From: Nocardioides sp. GY 10127
Lineage (GTDB): Bacteria; Actinomycetota; Actinomycetes; Propionibacteriales; Nocardioidaceae
Assembly: GCF_004919085.1 (NCBI RefSeq)
Contig: NZ_STGL01000002.1
Location: 124,001 to 188,000, forward strand
DNA length: 64,000 bases
Reading direction: 5' to 3'
Shown here in pieces: positions 37,806 to 47,404 of this stretch (its first letter is position 1; every line of letters begins with the position of its first letter). The notes below the pieces were generated by a model. It saw nothing but the letters and a program-made list of their open reading frames with translations. It was not told the DNA's origin and searched no databases. The translations under genes and the position numbers were made by a program.

Positions 37806-40106
37806 TCACAGGCTCCCGTGGAAGGTGCGGTTGATGACGTCGCGCTGCTGCTCGGGGCTGAGCCGCACGAAGTTCACGGCGTAGCCCGAGACCCGGATGG
37901 TCAGCTGCGGGTAGTTCTCCGGGTGGGCCATGGCGTCCTCCAGGGTCGCCCGGTCCAGCACGTTGACGTTCATGTGGAACCCGTCGACCGCGGCGTAGCC
38001 GTCCAGGACGCCGACGAGGTTGGTGATCCGCTCCTCGCGGGTGGCCCCGAGCCCGGCGGGCGTGACGGTGGTGGTGAGCGAGATCCCGTCCTGCGCCTGG
38101 TCGTAGGGCAGCTTCGCCACCGAGAGCGCCGCGGCCACCATGCCGTGCTTGTCCCGCCCGTTCATCGGGTTGGCGCCGGGGGCGAAGGGCTCGCCGGCGC
38201 GACGACCGTCGGGCGTGGCCCCCGTGGCCTTGCCGTAGACCACGTTGCTGGTGATGGTCAGCACGGACTGGGTGTGCAGCGCTCCCCGGTAGGTGGGGTG
38301 CTTGCGCAGCTCGGCCATGAACGCCGAGACCAGCTCGGCGGCGAGCTCGTCGGCGTCGTCGTCGTTGTTGCCGTAGGTGGGGAACTCCCCCTCCACCAGG
38401 TAGTCCACGACCAGGCCGCGCTCGTCGCGGACCGGGTGGACCGCGGCGTGCTTGATCGCCGACAGCGAGTCCGCAGCGACCGAGAGGCCGGCGATGCCGC
38501 AGGCCATGGTGCGCAGCACGTCGGAGTCGTGCAGCGCCATCTCCAGCCGCTCGTAGGCGTAGCGGTCGTGCATGAAGTGGATGATGTTGAGGGCGTCCAC
38601 GTAGGTCTCCGCCAGCCAGCCCATCATGATCCGCAGCCGGGCCCGCACGTCCTCGTAGTCCAGGACGTCGCCCCCCAGCGGAGGCAGCACCGGGCCCACC
38701 TGCGCCCCGCTGATCTCGTCGCGCCCGCCGTTGATGGCGTAGAGCAGCGTCTTGGCGAGGTTCACCCGCGCCCCGAAGAACTGCATCTGCTTGCCCACGG
38801 CCATGGCCGAGACGCAGCACGCGATGGCCGTGTCGTCGCCGTAGCGGGGGCGCAGCTGCTCGTCGGACTCGTACTGGATCGCGCTCGTGTCGATCGAGAC
38901 CTGGGCGCAGAAGCGGCGGAAGCCGAGCGGGAGGTCGGGCGACCACAGCACCGTCAGGTTCGGCTCCGGCGCCGGCCCGAGGTTGTAGAGGGTCTGGAGG
39001 TAGCGGAAGCTCGTGCGGGTGACGAGCGGACGGTGGTCATGGCTCAGGCCGCCGATGGACTCGGTGACCCACGTCGGGTCGCCCGAGAAGAGCTCGTCGT
39101 ACTCCGGGGTGCGCAGGAAGCGGACGATCCGCAGCTTGATCACCAGGTCGTCGACGAGCTCCTGGGCCTGCTCCTCGGTGAGGGTCCCCTCGGCGATGTC
39201 CCGCTCGAGGTAGACGTCCAGGAACGTCGAGGTGCGGCCCAGCGACATGGCCGCGCCGTTCTGCTCCTTCACCGCACCCAGGTAGGCGAAGTAGAGCCAC
39301 TGGACGGCCTCGCGCGCCGTGGTCGCCGGCCCGGAGACGTCGTAACCGTAGGAGGCCGCCATCTCCTTGAGCTCGCCCAGCGCCCGGACCTGCTCGGCCA
39401 GCTCCTCGCGGTGGCGGATGAGCTCCTCGGTGAAGGGGCCCTTCTCGCAGGCGGCCTTGTCGGCGAGCTTGGCGGCGACCAGCGCGTCCACCCCGTAGAG
39501 CGCGACGCGGCGGTAGTCGCCGATGATCCGGCCGCGACCGTAGGCGTCGGGCAGGCCCGTGATGAGGTGCGCACGACGGGCGGCCAGGATCTGCGGGGTG
39601 TAGGCGTCGAAGACCGCCGCGTTGTGGGTCTTGCGGTGGGTGGTGAAGAACTCCTTCACCACCGGGTCGGGCTCGTAGCCGTAGGCGGCCAGGCTGTTCT
39701 CGACCATTCGCCAGCCACCGTTGGGCATGATCGCGCGGCGCAACGGGGCGTCGGTCTGGAGCCCGACGATCAGCTCGCGCTCGGCGTCGATGTAGCCGGG
39801 GCGGTGGCTGGTGATCGTGGAGGGCGTCACGGCGTCGACGTCGTGGACGCCGCGCTCGCGCTCGAGGACGAACATGTCCTGGAGCCGCTCCCACACCGCC
39901 GTGGTGCGGGGCGTGGGGCCGGCGAGGAACCCGGCGTCACCGGTGTAGAGCGTGTAGTTGCGCTGGATGAAGTCGCGGACGTCGATCCCGGTGCTCCACG
40001 AGCCCTCGGCGAAGCCTCGCCAGGCGCGCTCGTGAGCGGACGGACCGGACCCCGCGGCACGGGCGGTGGCGGCGGCCTCGGCGGTCTGGTGGGACAGGAC
40101 GGACAT
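37806..40106 (-). CDS. pflB: Formate C-acetyltransferase (pyruvate formate-lyase)
   Basis: Glycyl radical enzyme of 766 aa converting pyruvate and CoA to acetyl-CoA and formate without oxygen. The active-site pair Cys430-Cys431 lies in AIACCVSAM, and the radical Gly741 in RVSGYAVNF. Length and motifs match functional PflB. With pflA it shows that the organism can ferment or live microaerobically. The leader has inverted repeats that might be redox-responsive operators. Confidence 0.96.
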   Translation of the reverse strand: MSVLSHQTAEAAATARAAGSGPSAHERAWRGFAEGSWSTGIDVRDFIQRNYTLYTGDAGFLAGPTPRTTAVWERLQDMFVLERERGVHDVDAVTPSTITSHRPGYIDAERELIVGLQTDAPLRRAIMPNGGWRMVENSLAAYGYEPDPVVKEFFTTHRKTHNAAVFDAYTPQILAARRAHLITGLPDAYGRGRIIGDYRRVALYGVDALVAAKLADKAACEKGPFTEELIRHREELAEQVRALGELKEMAASYGYDVSGPATTAREAVQWLYFAYLGAVKEQNGAAMSLGRTSTFLDVYLERDIAEGTLTEEQAQELVDDLVIKLRIVRFLRTPEYDELFSGDPTWVTESIGGLSHDHRPLVTRTSFRYLQTLYNLGPAPEPNLTVLWSPDLPLGFRRFCAQVSIDTSAIQYESDEQLRPRYGDDTAIACCVSAMAVGKQMQFFGARVNLAKTLLYAINGGRDEISGAQVGPVLPPLGGDVLDYEDVRARLRIMMGWLAETYVDALNIIHFMHDRYAYERLEMALHDSDVLRTMACGIAGLSVAADSLSAIKHAAVHPVRDERGLVVDYLVEGEFPTYGNNDDDADELAAELVSAFMAELRKHPTYRGALHTQSVLTITSNVVYGKATGATPDGRRAGEPFAPGANPMNGRDKHGMVAAALSVAKLPYDQAQDGISLTTTVTPAGLGATREERITNLVGVLDGYAAVDGFHMNVNVLDRATLEDAMAHPENYPQLTIRVSGYAVNFVRLSPEQQRDVINRTFHGSL

Positions 40107-40199
40107 GGGTACTCCCTCTGGTCAAGCACCCGGCCGGGTCTCGGTCGGACACCTCGACCATCCCACCGTCGGGAGAGAAAAGCGCCTGCTCAGACCCCG

Positions 40200-40243
40200 T
40201 GTGCCACAACACGTGAGAGAGGTCCCTACGCCCGTCGGGACCT
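40200..40243 (-). promoter_or_regulatory. Inverted repeats upstream of pflB
   Basis: In the gene-free 40107-40330 a TGTG-N6-CACG element (40200-40213) and an AGGTCCC/GGGACCT inverted repeat (40220-40243, 10-base spacer) lie about 95-140 bases upstream of pflB and about 90-130 bases beyond the DinB-gene stop. They could be operators (the first is a poor Rex match) or a weak terminator of the DinB gene. Confidence 0.3.
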
Positions 40244-40330
40244 GCGACCACCGGCGTTCGCTGGGCGCTCACCGGCGTCCGCACACCGACGCCGCGGACC
40301 GCCTCCGCCCACCGACCCAGCGCCCCGCGC

Positions 40331-40891
40331 TCAGGGCTGGGTCGGGGCGTCGAGCACGAGCCGCTGGCCCCCGTCCGCCAGCTCCCGGACGGCGTCGAGG
40401 TGGCCGGCGTGGGTGGCCGTCTCCACGAGCACGTGCAGCAGCACCTCGTGCAGGCTGGAGTAGGGCAACTCCGCGGGACGTGTCGGCGGGTCGTCCAGGT
40501 CGAGGGACGTCGCCACCTCGTCGCTGTGGACGCACTCGTGCCGGTAGCCGTCGAGAACCGCCTGGTCGTGCGGGCCGCCGTCCTCGACGGCGGCCACCTG
40601 CCAGCCCGCGTAGCCCTCGGGCAGGTCCACGTCCTCCCCCGCCAGCGTGTGGGCGAACCAGAAGCGCTCGACGTCGACGGTGAGGTGCTGCACCAGGCCC
40701 AGCGGTGTCCAGCCGGACGGCAGCCGGGCCGTCCGGCGGTCCTCCGGCGTCATCGCCTCCACCTGGGCGAGCACGTGGCGCCGCTTGCTGCCCAACCAGG
40801 CGAGCAGCATCGCGCGGGTCTCGTCGTCGGCGCTCGGCTCCGAGCCGTGTCCGGCCTCGTCGGCGGGGGCGTCCTCGTGGCGGTGGGTCAT
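40331..40891 (-). CDS. DinB-like / DUF664 family protein
   Basis: Helical-bundle protein of 186 aa in the DinB superfamily. The likely metal-binding histidines are in LVQHLTVDVERFW and VETATHAGHLDAVRELAD. Many actinobacterial members are mycothiol- or metal-dependent enzymes of unknown substrate. The start is ATG 40889-40891; a longer open frame upstream is not supported. Divergent from the methyltransferase gene. Confidence 0.88.
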   Translation of the reverse strand: MTHRHEDAPADEAGHGSEPSADDETRAMLLAWLGSKRRHVLAQVEAMTPEDRRTARLPSGWTPLGLVQHLTVDVERFWFAHTLAGEDVDLPEGYAGWQVAAVEDGGPHDQAVLDGYRHECVHSDEVATSLDLDDPPTRPAELPYSSLHEVLLHVLVETATHAGHLDAVRELADGGQRLVLDAPTQP

Positions 40892-41031
40892 GCCCCCCAC
40901 CCTCGCCCCACCCGCCGACAGCGCGCCACCTCCGCTCCGCGACGCTGCGCTAGCCGTGCCGCGCAGAGCCGTGCCTCGTCGAGGCGTGCCGCAGCCAGCG
41001 GGAAGGGGGCGGAGGACGGCAGGATGCCCGG

Positions 41032-41724
41032 GTGGACCACGCCGAGCAGCGCCGCGCCGTCGTCGCGCACTACGACCACCGCGCCCCCACCTACGACGAC
41101 AGCGCCCTGCACCGCGGGCTCGTCGAGCAGGTGGCCGACCTGGTGGACGAGCTCGTGGGTAGGACGCTGGACGGGCCGGCGGACGGGGCCGCACCTCACG
41201 TCCTCGACGTCGCCACCGGCACGGGCCTGGCGCTGCGCAGCCTCGCCGGGCGTCGTCCCGACTGGCGGCTGCTGGGCGTCGACCTGTCCCCCGGCATGCT
41301 CGCGAGGGCGCGCACGGCGCTCCCCCGCGCCGGGCTGCTGCGGGCGGACACCGGCGCGCTGCCGCTGCCCGACGGCAGCGTCGACGTCCTCACGTGCGTG
41401 ACCGCGCTGCACCTCCTGGCCGACCCCGACGCGGCCCTGGCGGAGTGGGCCCGGGTCCTGCGCCCCGGAGGCCTGGTCGTGACCGCCACGTTCGGGCCTC
41501 CCGCCGCGCCGGCACCGCCGTCGCCGGCGCCACCGCGCGGCCCGCAGGGGTTCGTCCGCCGCCACGAGCCCTACCGCACGGCGGCCGGGGTGACCGCCGC
41601 GCTCGCGCCGCACGGCCTCGAGGTCGTCCTGCACCGCACGTGGCGGCACGGGGACGACGTCCTGCTGCTGTGCGCGGCGCTCAGGAGCGGGCCGCGTAGT
41701 GCCCCGCCACCTCCGTCGCCGTGA
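41032..41724 (+). CDS. Class I SAM-dependent methyltransferase
   Basis: Methyltransferase of 230 aa with Rossmann motifs: SAM-binding VLDVATGTGLALRSLAG, acidic VDLSPGMLARAR, and post-motif GALPLPDGSVDVLTC. Substrate unknown; it resembles UbiE/methyltransferase-11 proteins. Start GTG 41032. Its last 44 bases overlap the 3' end of the convergent signal peptidase-LamG gene on the other strand. Confidence 0.88.
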   Translation: MDHAEQRRAVVAHYDHRAPTYDDSALHRGLVEQVADLVDELVGRTLDGPADGAAPHVLDVATGTGLALRSLAGRRPDWRLLGVDLSPGMLARARTALPRAGLLRADTGALPLPDGSVDVLTCVTALHLLADPDAALAEWARVLRPGGLVVTATFGPPAAPAPPSPAPPRGPQGFVRRHEPYRTAAGVTAALAPHGLEVVLHRTWRHGDDVLLLCAALRSGPRSAPPPPSP

Positions 41725-43144
41725 GCGGGCTGTCGTAGACCACCACGTCGTCGAGGGTCCCCCCGAAGAACTCGCTGGTCGGGTGGCCGGGCCAGCCGCT
41801 CAGCCCGCCGTACCCGATGCGCCACCACCCGGTGAAGCTCTGCGAGACCGTGTTGGCGGACGAACCGACCTGCGCGCCGTCGAGGTAGAAGTGCATCCCG
41901 CCGGTCGAGGAGAAGGTCGCGTCCACGAGGTGCCACGCGCCGTCGTTGTAGGCGGACGAGGTCGTGACGGTCGTGCTGCCCACGCCGAAGGAGAGGGTGC
42001 CGTCGTCGTGCATCCACACCTGCCGGTCGTAGGACCAGCCCCACCCGGCGAGCGCCGACTCGAAACCGATGAGCTTGCCTCCCGCGGTGGTGGTGGTCTT
42101 GAACCACAGCTCGAGGCTGAACTGCGTCGGCCCCGAGTAGGCGGTGCTGCTCACGGCGTAGCCGCTCGAGCCGTCGAGACGGACGGCGGTGCCGGAGTCC
42201 GTCGCGCAGGCCTTGGACTGCCCCAGGGTCACGCCGCCGTAGTAGACGCCGTGGTTGCCCGTGCCCGAGGAGTCGTTGACGACGGACCCGGACGTCTCGT
42301 CCAGCTTCCAGAAGAGGACGCTGGAGTGCTTCTTCGGGGCCCGTGAGCAGGAGTAGTAGCCGGCGTCGAGGGCGCTCGTCGGGTTGCTCGTGGTGCCCTT
42401 CCACGCCGCCTGCGCGGTGGTGGGCGCCACGACGTGCAGCGGGACGGGGGTCAGGCGCACGACGAGGACGGCGAGCACGCTGACGCCGCCCAGGAGCAAC
42501 GCGCCCCGGGCGGCGGGCACCAGCCCGGTCCGCACGCGGGAGGGCAGGCCGGCGTCCGCACGCCGACGCGAGCCGGGCCCGCGGCGCCACCAGGGGCCGG
42601 GCGGGCGTGGCTCGTCGTGGCGGTACCAGCCGGAGAGCAGCACGAGGAGGACGAGGACGGCAGCGGTGCCGACGGCTCCGGGCGTCAGCGGGTGCCCGGA
42701 GTGCCACCAGACGTAGGGGCGGCCGACGTAGGGCACGAGCAGCTTGGCCTCGCCGAGCACGTCGGCGCGCGGCACGGGGTCGGAGTCGACCTCGGGGTTC
42801 GCGTCGCCGCGGGTGCGGATGGCGTCGCCGGGAGCCCGACCGACCATCCGGTGCACCAGGAGCGTGCCCGGCTGAGCCGGGCTGCGAACGAGCAGGATGC
42901 ACCCGCGACGCAGCGTCGCGTCGGCGTCCAGCGGCTCGGAGAGGACGACGTCGCCCGGCTCGATCCGGGGCGTCATCGACCCCGACATGGTGACCGTGGA
43001 GTACCACCCCAGGGCCACCGGCAGGACCGACCACAGGACCAGGGTCGCGAGCACGACGAGGCAGGCCCGCGCCGCCGAGGTGAGGAGCAGCGCGAGCCAG
43101 CCGGCCCGGTCGAGGTACCGGGTCAGGAGGACTGGGCTTCCCAC
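41681..43144 (-). CDS. Signal peptidase I fused to a LamG-type domain
   Basis: 487-aa fusion. Residues 1-170 are a SipW-class signal peptidase with helix at about 15-45, catalytic Ser56 in MSGSM, His98 in LVHRMV and a GDANPEVDSD motif. A further helix lies at 156-172, then an Arg/Pro linker, then a second signal-like helix (213-232) ending in TTAQAAWKG. The rest (about 275-487) is a LamG/concanavalin-like lectin domain (FSLELWFKTTT, GGTLDDVVVYD). The start GTG 43142-43144 lies inside the end of the upstream camelysin-like gene (22-base overlap). It echoes the peptidase-substrate fusion at 20203-21258 but carries a different cargo domain. Confidence 0.85.
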   Translation of the reverse strand: MGSPVLLTRYLDRAGWLALLLTSAARACLVVLATLVLWSVLPVALGWYSTVTMSGSMTPRIEPGDVVLSEPLDADATLRRGCILLVRSPAQPGTLLVHRMVGRAPGDAIRTRGDANPEVDSDPVPRADVLGEAKLLVPYVGRPYVWWHSGHPLTPGAVGTAAVLVLLVLLSGWYRHDEPRPPGPWWRRGPGSRRRADAGLPSRVRTGLVPAARGALLLGGVSVLAVLVVRLTPVPLHVVAPTTAQAAWKGTTSNPTSALDAGYYSCSRAPKKHSSVLFWKLDETSGSVVNDSSGTGNHGVYYGGVTLGQSKACATDSGTAVRLDGSSGYAVSSTAYSGPTQFSLELWFKTTTTAGGKLIGFESALAGWGWSYDRQVWMHDDGTLSFGVGSTTVTTSSAYNDGAWHLVDATFSSTGGMHFYLDGAQVGSSANTVSQSFTGWWRIGYGGLSGWPGHPTSEFFGGTLDDVVVYDSPLTATEVAGHYAARS

Positions 43145-43734
43145 GTGAATCCGACGGCCGCGGTGCCGCCCTGCGTCGAGTCGGGAGCCGAGGCGTTGAG
43201 CGTGTAGGTGATCTTGTAGACCTGCGTCTCGGTCGGGGTGCCGGTCAGCGTCCAGGAGCCGACGCCCGTGCCGAACGTGGTCTTGGTCGTGCCGAAGCTG
43301 GCGAGCGTCCCGGTGAAGGCGTTGCTCGCGGCCGAGAACGACCCGCAGGAGGAGAAGGTGCCGACGGTGCCCTGGTCGATCGTGATGTCGAGGTAGGTCG
43401 CGAGGCTCGAGGTGGTGCTGTAGCTGGTGCCGTACAGCTTCACCGAGCCGGCCAGCGTCGAGGTCGAGGAGACCTTGATGCACTTGGACCCGGTGGACCC
43501 GGGCTTGAGGCCGGTCACGCTGAACATCGCGGTGCCGGAGTCGTCGTCGGTGAGGGCCACCGTGCCCGCCGCCCACGAGTTGCCGGTGTTGACCGTCGTG
43601 GAGGAGTACGCGGAGCTCGAGGCCTGGTAGACCAGCGCCGAGCCGGCCAGGAGGGCTCCCACCATCCCCAGCGCCTGGACGGCGTGGGCGGTGCGACGGC
43701 GCGGACGTCGCGCGATGCGTCGACCTGTGGACAT
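43123..43734 (-). CDS. Camelysin/TasA-like exported protein
   Basis: Exported protein of 203 aa. A basic N-terminus (RRIARRPRRR) precedes a helix ending in SSSAYSSTTVNTGNSW, the SipW-type junction. The mature domain has AGTVALTDDDSGTAMFSV and LKPGSTGSKCIKV, the camelysin/TasA pattern, with two Cys. It directly precedes and overlaps the signal peptidase-LamG gene, so it is probably processed by that enzyme. Confidence 0.83.
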   Translation of the reverse strand: MSTGRRIARRPRRRTAHAVQALGMVGALLAGSALVYQASSSAYSSTTVNTGNSWAAGTVALTDDDSGTAMFSVTGLKPGSTGSKCIKVSSTSTLAGSVKLYGTSYSTTSSLATYLDITIDQGTVGTFSSCGSFSAASNAFTGTLASFGTTKTTFGTGVGSWTLTGTPTETQVYKITYTLNASAPDSTQGGTAAVGFTWEAQSS

Positions 43735-43762
43735 GGCTGCTCCTGAGGGTGGGCTGGGCGAC

Positions 43763-43780
43763 CAGGGTCGAACGACCCTG
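43763..43780. promoter_or_regulatory. Palindrome upstream of the camelysin-like gene
   Basis: CAGGGTCG and CGACCCTG with AA between form an 8-bp inverted repeat 29-46 bases upstream of the camelysin-like start, in the divergent region 43735-43939. Similar short palindromes stand upstream of the left SipW module. Operator or leader hairpin. Confidence 0.4.
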
Positions 43781-43939
43781 ATGCCTGGCCAACGGCACGC
43801 GGGTACCGCACCCTCAACCGTTTGCGCGAACCTTCACGGCATCCTCATGGGGGGTTTTACCTCGGCTGGTCCGACGGGAACCGACTCAAGGTGGTCAGGC
43901 ACGTGCCGGGCGTCGGCGCGAGGCCCTAGGTTGGGAGGC

Positions 43940-44314
43940 GTGACGCTGATCCTGAACCTCATCTGGCTGGTGCTCTCGGGCGTGTGGATGGCCCTCGCCT
44001 ACGTCGTCTTCGGGATCCTGGCGTGCCTGACCGTCGTCGGCATCCCCTTCGGCATCGCGTGCTTCCGCATCGCCAACTACGCCCTGTGGCCCTTCGGCCG
44101 GGACATCGTGCGTCGGCCGGACGCCGGCGCCGCCTCGACGCTGGGCAACGTGCTGTGGTTCCTGCTGGCCGGCCTCTGGCTGGCGATCGGGCACGCCGTC
44201 TCCGGGGTGTCGCTGTGCCTCACCATCATCGGCATCCCCCTGGGCATCGCGAGCTTCAAGCTCATCCCCATCTCGCTCACGCCGCTCGGCCGGGAGATCG
44301 TGCCGAGCCGCTGA
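43940..44314 (+). CDS. YccF domain-containing membrane protein
   Basis: Small membrane protein of 124 aa with two YccF-type repeats, each with the sequence pattern GIPFGIACFR / GIPLGIASFK next to hydrophobic helices. Start GTG 43940 (reads MTLILNLIWLVLSG), the usual family N-terminus; GGGAGG is only one base away, so initiation may differ. Function unknown. Confidence 0.88.
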   Translation: MTLILNLIWLVLSGVWMALAYVVFGILACLTVVGIPFGIACFRIANYALWPFGRDIVRRPDAGAASTLGNVLWFLLAGLWLAIGHAVSGVSLCLTIIGIPLGIASFKLIPISLTPLGREIVPSR

Positions 44315-44495
44315 CGCCTGGGCAGCGCGCCGGGGCCTCAACCCTCCGGCTCGGGGCGGACGAGACCCACGTCCCACGTAAAGATGCCGCCAAGACGCCT
44401 CGGACGACGGCGGTGTCTCCATAGGTTCGACCCGGACGCTCCGATCTGGAGTGGGCCAGGGCACCGCGCAGGTGCCGCGTATCCGGGGGGATCAC

Positions 44496-46115
44496 ATGTC
44501 TCACAGCACTCGTCCGCGCCGTCTCACAGCCCTGGCGGCCACGGTGCCGCTGCTGCTGGTCGGCCTCGCGGCCGGCCTCGGGCAGGGCTCCGCCGACGCC
44601 ACCCAGCCCTCGGCACGGGCGGCCACGGCCTCGACCTCCGCGCGCTCGTCCTCGCTGAAGGTCTCGCCCTCGGTCTACGTGGCCGGCCAGAGGCTCACGT
44701 TCTCCGGGACGATGCCGAACCGAGGCGTCCAGAAGATCCGCCTCCAGTTCAACATGGGCAACGCCGGCAACGGCTGGACGGACGTCGAGCGCGGCCGCGT
44801 CGGGAGCACGACGCGCACGGGCGCGTTCCGGTTCACCTTCCCCGCCCCGGCGATGCTCAACGTCTCCTGGCGCGTCGCCTCCGCGAAGGGATACAGCCCG
44901 GCCAAGGTGATGCAGGCGCGCTGGCAGGAGGTGACCCTCACGGTCGCGGGCGGCACGGACACCGCGACGGCCGGCTCGACGTTCACCGTCGTCGCCGACA
45001 CCGCGCCCGACGTGTTCCAGGGCCCCCTGCCGATCGAGGGACGCACCGTGGCCCTCCAGAAGCGGGTCGGCACCGACGGCTGGCGCACCATCGGCACCGC
45101 CCAGGCGGGCGCCGCGGGCCTCGCCCGGTTCGCGGTGGTGGCCCCGGGCAAGCCGGGCACGGCCGTCTACCGCGCCGTCGAGCGGAACTGGACCAAGAAC
45201 GGCGACAAGATCGGCTGGTTCGCCTCCTACCCCCACTACGTGGACGTCGTGAAGACCAGTGCGTCCTCCTCCTCGGACGAGAGCGCCGCGACCTCCCAGC
45301 GGAGCACGACGACCACGACGACCAGCGAGAGCACCACGACCACCGCGGCGAGCAGGACGACGAGCGCGTCGACCCCGACCGCGAGCACGACGTACGGCTG
45401 GGCGCCGGCCCTGTTCGACTTCGCCTGGGAGTCGGGTGAGTCGCTGTCCAGCGGCCCGGCCCGCGGCACCCGGCTCACGGGCGGCTGGAAGGACACCTCC
45501 GACGGCACCGGCCGCGCCAGCCACCACAACGGCGGGATCGAGATCGACACGGGCTGGGACAACCGCGACGGGTACGGGTCGCACGGCACCACGACGCTGA
45601 CCCTGGCCAAGAACTCCCAGACCTACGGGCGTTGGGAGTTCCGCATGCGCTCCGAGGTCGAGGAGGCCGGCCCGGGGCAGCACACCATCCTGATGCAGCT
45701 CGTGCCCGCCTCCGCCGGCACCGGCTGCTCGGCCACGAGCATCACCGTCGCGAAGGTGACCGCCTCCGGCACCACCCTCACCGTCGGTGCCTCCTCCGCC
45801 AAGGCCGGCACGAGCTGGACGTGGACGAAGAAGGGCGTCAAGCGCGGCGTCACGCCGCACAACTTCGCCGTCGAGGTGGCCCGCAACCACATCACGTGGT
45901 TCTACGAGGGCAGGCCGATCGCCACCACGAAGAACACGAAGGCGATCCCGGGCGTCCCGCTCACCCCGCGCATGAGCATGGTGGGCAAGGGCCAGCGCAA
46001 GACGTCGGAGACGCAGGCGATCTACGACTGGGTCCGCGGCTTCACCATGGACCACGGCAGCCAGGTGCGCCGCGGGCACGGCCTGAGCGCGAAGAGCCTG
46101 GGCAGCACCTGCTGA
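44496..46115 (+). CDS. Secreted protein with GH16-like C-terminal domain lacking catalytic motif
   Basis: Secreted protein of 539 aa. The signal peptide ends near GSADA (about 35). Two Ig-like beta domains (about 52-160 and 161-262; e.g. SLKVSPSVYVAGQRLTFSG) are followed by a Ser/Thr-rich linker (about 268-310). The C-terminal part (about 318-539) has GH16 beta-jellyroll marks (YGRWEFRMRS, HNFAVEVARNHITWFYEG), but I cannot find the ExDxE catalytic motif, so it may bind rather than cut polysaccharide. GGGGGG lies upstream of ATG 44496. Seven bases separate it from a convergent MFS gene. Confidence 0.8.
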   Translation: MSHSTRPRRLTALAATVPLLLVGLAAGLGQGSADATQPSARAATASTSARSSSLKVSPSVYVAGQRLTFSGTMPNRGVQKIRLQFNMGNAGNGWTDVERGRVGSTTRTGAFRFTFPAPAMLNVSWRVASAKGYSPAKVMQARWQEVTLTVAGGTDTATAGSTFTVVADTAPDVFQGPLPIEGRTVALQKRVGTDGWRTIGTAQAGAAGLARFAVVAPGKPGTAVYRAVERNWTKNGDKIGWFASYPHYVDVVKTSASSSSDESAATSQRSTTTTTTSESTTTTAASRTTSASTPTASTTYGWAPALFDFAWESGESLSSGPARGTRLTGGWKDTSDGTGRASHHNGGIEIDTGWDNRDGYGSHGTTTLTLAKNSQTYGRWEFRMRSEVEEAGPGQHTILMQLVPASAGTGCSATSITVAKVTASGTTLTVGASSAKAGTSWTWTKKGVKRGVTPHNFAVEVARNHITWFYEGRPIATTKNTKAIPGVPLTPRMSMVGKGQRKTSETQAIYDWVRGFTMDHGSQVRRGHGLSAKSLGSTC

Positions 46116-46122
46116 CGTCTGC

Positions 46123-47316
46123 TCAGGCCCGGAGCGCCGACCGCCGAGCCCGTCCACGGAGGGCTGCCGCCCCCGCGGCCGCCACGACCAGGACGACGTC
46201 CAGCCCGGCGTAGGCCACCACCGTCGTCCGCAGCCCCCACGAGTCGACGGCGAGGCCGGCGACCAGCGCCGGGACGCTGAAGGCGAGGTAGGAGACGACG
46301 AACATCGTCGCGAAGACCTCGCCGCGGCGGGCCGCCGGCGCGGCCGCCCCGAGATCGCTCACGACCGCCCGGAAGGTGCCGCCGAACCCGAGCCCGGCCA
46401 CTACGGAGCCGACGAGGTAGACCGGCAGCGAGTCCGCCAGGACCGCAGCGATCGTGACCAGGACGCCGCCTCCCAGCGTCCCGTAGCCCAGGACGGCACC
46501 CGTGACCGCCGGCAGGCGGATCGAGGCGACGGTGCCCGCGACGCCGGCGAGGAAGAACACCCCCAGCACCAGTCCGACGACCAGGTGGTCCTCCACGCCG
46601 AGCAGGTTCGCCAGCACGGACGAGCCGAGCGACAGGTAGAGGCCGCCCAGCGCCCAGGTCGCCGCCATGGCGGGCAGGTGCCCGACGAACACGGGCCGGG
46701 TCTCGCGCGGCAGGCCGAGGCTCGGCAGCAGGGAGCGCAGGAGCGGCCCGGCAGGCGCGGCGCGCCGCTGCTCGGGGATCGCCCACAGGAGCGCGGCGAG
46801 CAGGACGTACAGGGCAGCCAGCACCCAGAAGACGAGGTGCTCGGGGTACGGCGCGTGCTCCACCAGCGCCCCGGAGAGCACGGCGCCGACCGCGATGCCC
46901 AGAAGCGGCGCGGAGCTGCTCACGACGGCGCCGGTCGCAGCAGACGGGGCGGTGTCGACGACGAGCGCCGTGGTCGTCCCGGCGGCTGCGCCGACCGCCA
47001 GGCCCTGCACGATGCGCGCAGCCACCAGCCATCCCGTCCCGTCCGCGAGCGCGAACAGGACCATCCCGAGCGCCAGCAGGACGAGCGCGGCGGAGGCGAC
47101 GGGCCGACGGCCGACGCGGTCCGACAGCGAGCCGACCGTGAGCAGCGAACCCAGGAGCGCGAACACGTACACCGCGAAGACCAGGGTCAGCACGAAGGAC
47201 GAGAAGCCCCACTCCGCCTGGTAGACGGGGTAGAGCGGCGAGGGTGCCGACGCCGCGGTGAGCGTCGCCGCGCCCACGGTGCCGGCGAGGGCGAACGACA
47301 GGGGACGGCCGAGCAC
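46123..47316 (-). CDS. MFS transporter
   Basis: Drug-efflux-like transporter of 397 aa with about 12 helices and motif A (LSDRVGRRPVAS) between helices 2 and 3. Start codon at 47314-47316. It is divergent from a TetR gene and the 88-base gap carries two inverted repeats, so it is probably repressed by that regulator. Substrate unknown. Confidence 0.9.
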   Translation of the reverse strand: MLGRPLSFALAGTVGAATLTAASAPSPLYPVYQAEWGFSSFVLTLVFAVYVFALLGSLLTVGSLSDRVGRRPVASAALVLLALGMVLFALADGTGWLVAARIVQGLAVGAAAGTTTALVVDTAPSAATGAVVSSSAPLLGIAVGAVLSGALVEHAPYPEHLVFWVLAALYVLLAALLWAIPEQRRAAPAGPLLRSLLPSLGLPRETRPVFVGHLPAMAATWALGGLYLSLGSSVLANLLGVEDHLVVGLVLGVFFLAGVAGTVASIRLPAVTGAVLGYGTLGGGVLVTIAAVLADSLPVYLVGSVVAGLGFGGTFRAVVSDLGAAAPAARRGEVFATMFVVSYLAFSVPALVAGLAVDSWGLRTTVVAYAGLDVVLVVAAAGAAALRGRARRSALRA

Positions 47317-47328
47317 GCGGAACCTCCA

Positions 47329-47389
47329 AAAGCAATGAACGTTGCTTTAGAAGCTACGGGTCGAGCGCCACTAACGCAAACTTCTTTGC
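47329..47389. promoter_or_regulatory. Operator palindromes between MFS and TetR genes
   Basis: AAAGCAA-N6-TTGCTTT (47329-47348, perfect) and GCAAA-N4-TTTGC (47376-47389) lie in the MFS/TetR gap; both contain GCAAA-type half-sites. A -10-like TAACCT at 47392-47397 lies so close to the tetR ATG that its mRNA may be leaderless, which fits the lack of a ribosome site. Confidence 0.65.
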
Positions 47390-47404
47390 AGTAACCTGGG
47401 TTCC

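Noticed and set aside
40200..40213. Rex operator upstream of pflB
   Set aside because: Only TGTG-N6-CACG is present; the Streptomyces consensus has eight bases between half-sites and a CACA end. Kept only as a low-confidence inverted repeat.
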